Positions 60,871 through 64,000 of a stretch of DNA of 64,000 nucleotides are shown piece by piece (position 1 is the first letter of the stretch; each line of letters opens with the position of its first letter). Both the position numbers and the translations under genes were made by a program. The DNA lies in contig NC_134365.1 of NCBI RefSeq assembly GCF_035582795.1, positions 222,659,887-222,723,886 on the forward strand. Reading direction: 5' to 3'. The notes below the pieces were generated by a model that was not told where the DNA came from, ran no database searches, and was given only the letters and a program-made list of their open reading frames with translations. The stretch is from Mycteria americana. Taxonomy: Eukaryota; Chordata; Aves; Ciconiiformes; Ciconiidae.

Positions 60871-62718
60871 GGGAATGGATGCCCAAGACAGCAACAGCCA
60901 GGGCCCTGGACGGCCAGCACTGCGGGGGCTGTGCCAGCTCCGTGCTCCCCGCAGAGCGTGCTGGGTGCCTCGTCCCTCCGCCCATGTTTGGGGCAGGTGA
61001 AGGGCTTGGGGCTGCTGGGGTTCGCCCCCTGGCCACCTACACAGGCTTTCCCAGCAGTGTCCCCAACTCCTGCCTGACCTGGAGTTACAGCCGAGGCCTC
61101 GGTGGCTTTTGCAAAGCAGTGCTGTGCAGCTCCGTGCCTCAGTTTCCCCACCTGTGCAGTCCAGCCTGGCCCTGCACCGCTGCTCCCCTCTCCTCCCTGC
61201 CTGGGTGAAGAGTACTTGGGAAAAACCTGGGTCACGGCAGTGATGTACCCAGCTCCCCACTTTAAGTACCCTTGAGATCCTCATGTCTTCCCATCGCTCC
61301 AGGACCTGAACTCGCCTGCAGCCCCAGAAGGACTCTCAGAGGAGAAGGAAGAGGATGCTGAAGTCAGCTGAGACAAAAACTTGCCTGGGGGCTGAAACTC
61401 CCCATAAATCTACAGGACTTTCCTTGCTTGCTTCCTCGGTGTTTTCTTTTTCATGGTGGCAGTGTGGAGGACGGGCGTTATCACAGGCACTGCCCTGCTC
61501 TTGGGCTGACCCTGGGCAGTGGTAAGGGGTGACAGAATCAGTGTCAGGCTCCGGTGCTTCTGCAGAGCTCCCCTTCCCTGAGAGGAATTTCAAAAAACTG
61601 AAAATCAGTTTGACAAAACTGAAAAATCAGGTGAAAATCGTGATATATACGGTTTGCTGGAGTTCATGCCAGTGTCGCTTCAATGCTGCTGGAAGCTTTT
61701 GTGCTGCAGTGCGCAGGCTCTTCGCTGCGGCTGAAGCAACGCAGTCACCTCCACAGAGCACAGGGGCGCAGGCTCAGCGGAGGCCGTTCCTAACGAACAC
61801 CGAGGACACACGTAAGTCGCCTAACTTCAGAAGAACGAGTGATAATTCATGTCATATTAAGATGGGAGGGCACTGCTTCTGCATGTTGCCTTGATGTCCA
61901 CCCCTTTCCCCTCTGGCGCCTGGATGGTGACAAAAGCACGGACAAGGGCAAGACCTTCCTCCGGGCTCATCGCAAGCAGCACGTTGTGTTCACAGTGACA
62001 ATGTTTGCCCCATGCTGCACCAAACACGCAGGGTAAACACAGCCTGGGAATGCCACAGAGAAAGGCTCCTAATGGATCGCCCACACCTGGGATAAAATAC
62101 GTCTTGTAGTGGAAGAAAAGCAGGAGCAAAGGGCTCACGTTGCTCAGATAACACAGCCCAGGTGGCAGTTTGTGCCGGAAATACCGGAAAGGGGAAGACG
62201 GGCATCAGAAATAATCCACTTGCTGATCCTGTCCCACTTCATGGCCAGGCATTTCCACCGCCGGAGACGCAAGGAAGCTGAGGAGGACTCAGCTGAAAAA
62301 CGGAGCCGTGTTCAGAGAGGTGCTGCACATTGCCCATGGTGATGAAACACAGCCAGGCGATTCCTTCAAGTGTAAACCTGACAGACAGAATGCAGGGCTG
62401 AAAGCAGCAAAGCCCAAAGCAGCATAAGCCCGGGGGCTTGGAGCGAGCAGCTCCCAAGCAGCGACTGAGCCCTGTCCTGCACAGACCTCAGAATCCAGCG
62501 GCAGCACCGACGACGCTGCTCAGCATTAGCCCCAGCGTGAAAACAGGACATTGAGCCTCTCCCAGGGAAGAGAGAGGAACAGAGGCTTCCCGGGAAGCCT
62601 CTCTCACCCCTGGGCAGGCACACCACAGAGGCAGGGAATTAAGGGGAGAAAGGCACTGGGAGGGCCCAGCCAGCCTGTTGCAGGGTTCGTGTGGCATTTA
62701 ACCAAATAACTAAATAAC
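60871..62718. other. Intergenic left of the solo LTR
   Basis: No gene seen. A short match to a widespread SINE-like phrase (CCTCAGTTTCCCCACCTGT at about 61137) is too short to call. Confidence 0.5.
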
Positions 62719-63282
62719 TGTCGTGGTTTAAGCCCAGCCGGCAACTGAGCACCATGCAGCCGCTTGCTCACTCCCCCCCACTGGGATGGGGGAGAGAATC
62801 AGAAGGGTGAAAGTGAGAACACTCATGGGTTGAGATAAAGACAGTTTAATAGGGAAAGCAAAAGCCGCGCACGCAAGCAAAGCAAAGCGAGGAATTCATT
62901 CCCTCCTTCCCATGGGCAGGCAGGGGTTCAGCCATCTCCAGGAAAGCAGGGCTCCATCAGGGGTAATGGTGACTTGGGAAGACAAACGCCATCACTCCGA
63001 ATGTGCCCCCTTCCTTCTTCTTCCCCAGCTTTCTATACTGAGCATGACGCCATATGGTATGGAATAGCCCTTTGGGCAGTTTGGATCAACTCTCCTGGCT
63101 GTGCCCCCTCCCAGCTTCTTCTGCACCCAGCAGAGCATGGGAAGCTGAAAAGTCCTTGGCCAGTGCAGCAACAACTAAAACATCTCTGTATTATCAACAC
63201 TGTTTTCAGCACAAATCCAAAACACAGCCCCATACCAGCCACTATAAAGAAAATTAACTCTGTCTCAGCTGAATCCAGGACA
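62719..63282 (-). mobile_element. Solo LTR, ERVL-type endogenous retrovirus
   Basis: A 564-bp solo long terminal repeat beginning TGTCGTGG and ending CAGGACA on the plus strand. The element's own orientation is minus: it starts TGTCCTGGATTCAGC and ends TTAAACCACGACA, with an ATTAAA hexamer at 62850-62845 near its end. A perfect 5-bp target-site duplication, ATAAC, flanks it (62714-62718 and 63283-63287). Five base pairs is typical of ERVL elements, and the sequence resembles the abundant LTRs of neoavian genomes. No internal retroviral region is present, so it is a recombination remnant. The intact duplication and clean ends suggest a fairly young insertion. Confidence 0.9.
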
Positions 63283-63287
63283 ATAAC

Positions 63288-64000
63288 TAACTCACTGCTT
63301 TGTGCAGGAGCAGCAGAACGCCCTCTTTGCCTTGAGCCGCAGCGCAGCAGTGTGGGGGCAACACGAGCGGGACAACCTCCGAAACAGATGTGTGGGACCT
63401 GCAGAGCACAGCAGCCAGAGCATCACCCAGGCAGCGGCTGCCGGCAGCCCGCAGAGAGGAGCTGCCCCAGCACCTGGGCCGGGCACTGCACGCCACGGGC
63501 CCGCAGCATCCAGCACCACAGCCCACGCTCCCCCCGTGCCCGGGCAGGCTGGGGGCAGCCCGAGACAAGGACTTTTCTGTGCATTTTACATTTGCATGCC
63601 ATCTGACCGGTGGCTTCTCTGGGGCCAAGGACTCCCCATGCTGTGCTGGTGCCATGTCCAGGGCGTGGGGGTCCTGATGGGGAAATCCTCTCCCAAAACC
63701 ACCAGCGCTCTGCGGGGGGGCACAGCGGGCGCGACGCCAGCACGGCAGCACATCAGATCCCTACAAAAACAAGGGTTTGGGAGAGGCATCACTTGCTCTT
63801 GTTTGGAGTGCATTCAATCAAGAAGAGGTTTCACTTCCTTATATTAAGAATTTATTTTCTGATCCAAACATAAAAAATACCTAAGACTTAATAAGGGCAA
63901 AATACGTATCCTAAGATAGGAAGTAATTGCTATTAACAGCATCATTATCACTGCGGAGCTATCCCTCAGCAAAGCTTGAGTTCAATAAAAGCGCACAGGC
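63288..64000. other. Right edge, no gene seen
   Basis: Unique sequence to the end of the window. Open frames on both strands overlap and carry no motif. Confidence 0.55.

Noticed and set aside
58943-61284. Very long open frames on both strands (up to about 700 codons)
   Set aside because: They are by-products of a stop-poor minisatellite; the predicted proteins are only Gly/Cys/Trp/Met or His/Pro repeats in several overlapping frames.
1-64000. Beta-globin genes, expected near this OR cluster
   Set aside because: No globin exon motif was seen on either strand; if linked, they lie outside the window.
1-64000. tRNA, rRNA or CRISPR features
   Set aside because: No convincing cloverleaf, rRNA segment or spaced repeat array was seen; a tRNAscan or covariance-model search was not possible here.

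Overview
The window looks like nuclear DNA from a bird, probably from the neoavian part of the tree. It carries several CR1 LINE fragments with the typical ATTCTGTG-type tails. It also has a solo ERVL-type LTR of a sort common in neoavian genomes, and compact single-exon class I olfactory receptor (OR) genes. The species cannot be named from the sequence alone.

Genes are sparse and all clear ones lie on the minus strand. Three intact class I OR genes of the OR52 type are at 14375-15334, 32706-33899 and 41274-42248. A broken OR52 fragment lies at 29395-29753. Between them, at 21872-23650, is an intronless-CDS ubiquilin with a ubiquitin-like domain, STI1-type repeats and a C-terminal UBA domain. 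In mammals UBQLN3 and UBQLNL sit inside the class I OR cluster beside OR52 genes and the beta-globin locus, so this looks like the avian version of that neighbourhood. No globin gene is in the window. The ORs would be odorant GPCRs of sensory neurons. The ubiquilin is a proteasome shuttle or chaperone whose presence here reflects conserved gene order, not a shared pathway.

Layout: 1-14.3 kb is gene-free, with a CA microsatellite, a 13-bp repeat, three CR1 pieces and a 270-bp sequence present twice (11153 and 12796). The segment 14.4-42.3 kb is the OR52/ubiquilin array, with a 24-bp minisatellite upstream of the ubiquilin, a 140-bp palindrome, and CR1 fragments. The segment 42.3-52.2 kb is gene-free as far as I can tell. 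An orphan CpG-rich block lies at 52.2-52.6 kb. A degenerate C2H2 zinc-finger sequence follows at 53.3-53.9 kb, with a CR1 tail inserted just upstream. From 59.1 to 61.0 kb there is a large GC-skewed minisatellite next to a second CpG-rich block. It produces long but meaningless open frames on both strands. At 62719-63282 is a solo LTR with a perfect 5-bp target-site duplication.

No undescribed multigene system was found. The items most worth checking are the OR with an unusually long C-terminal tail, the two-copy unknown repeat, the palindrome, the minisatellite with a 285-bp higher-order period beside a CpG block, and the orphan CpG island.
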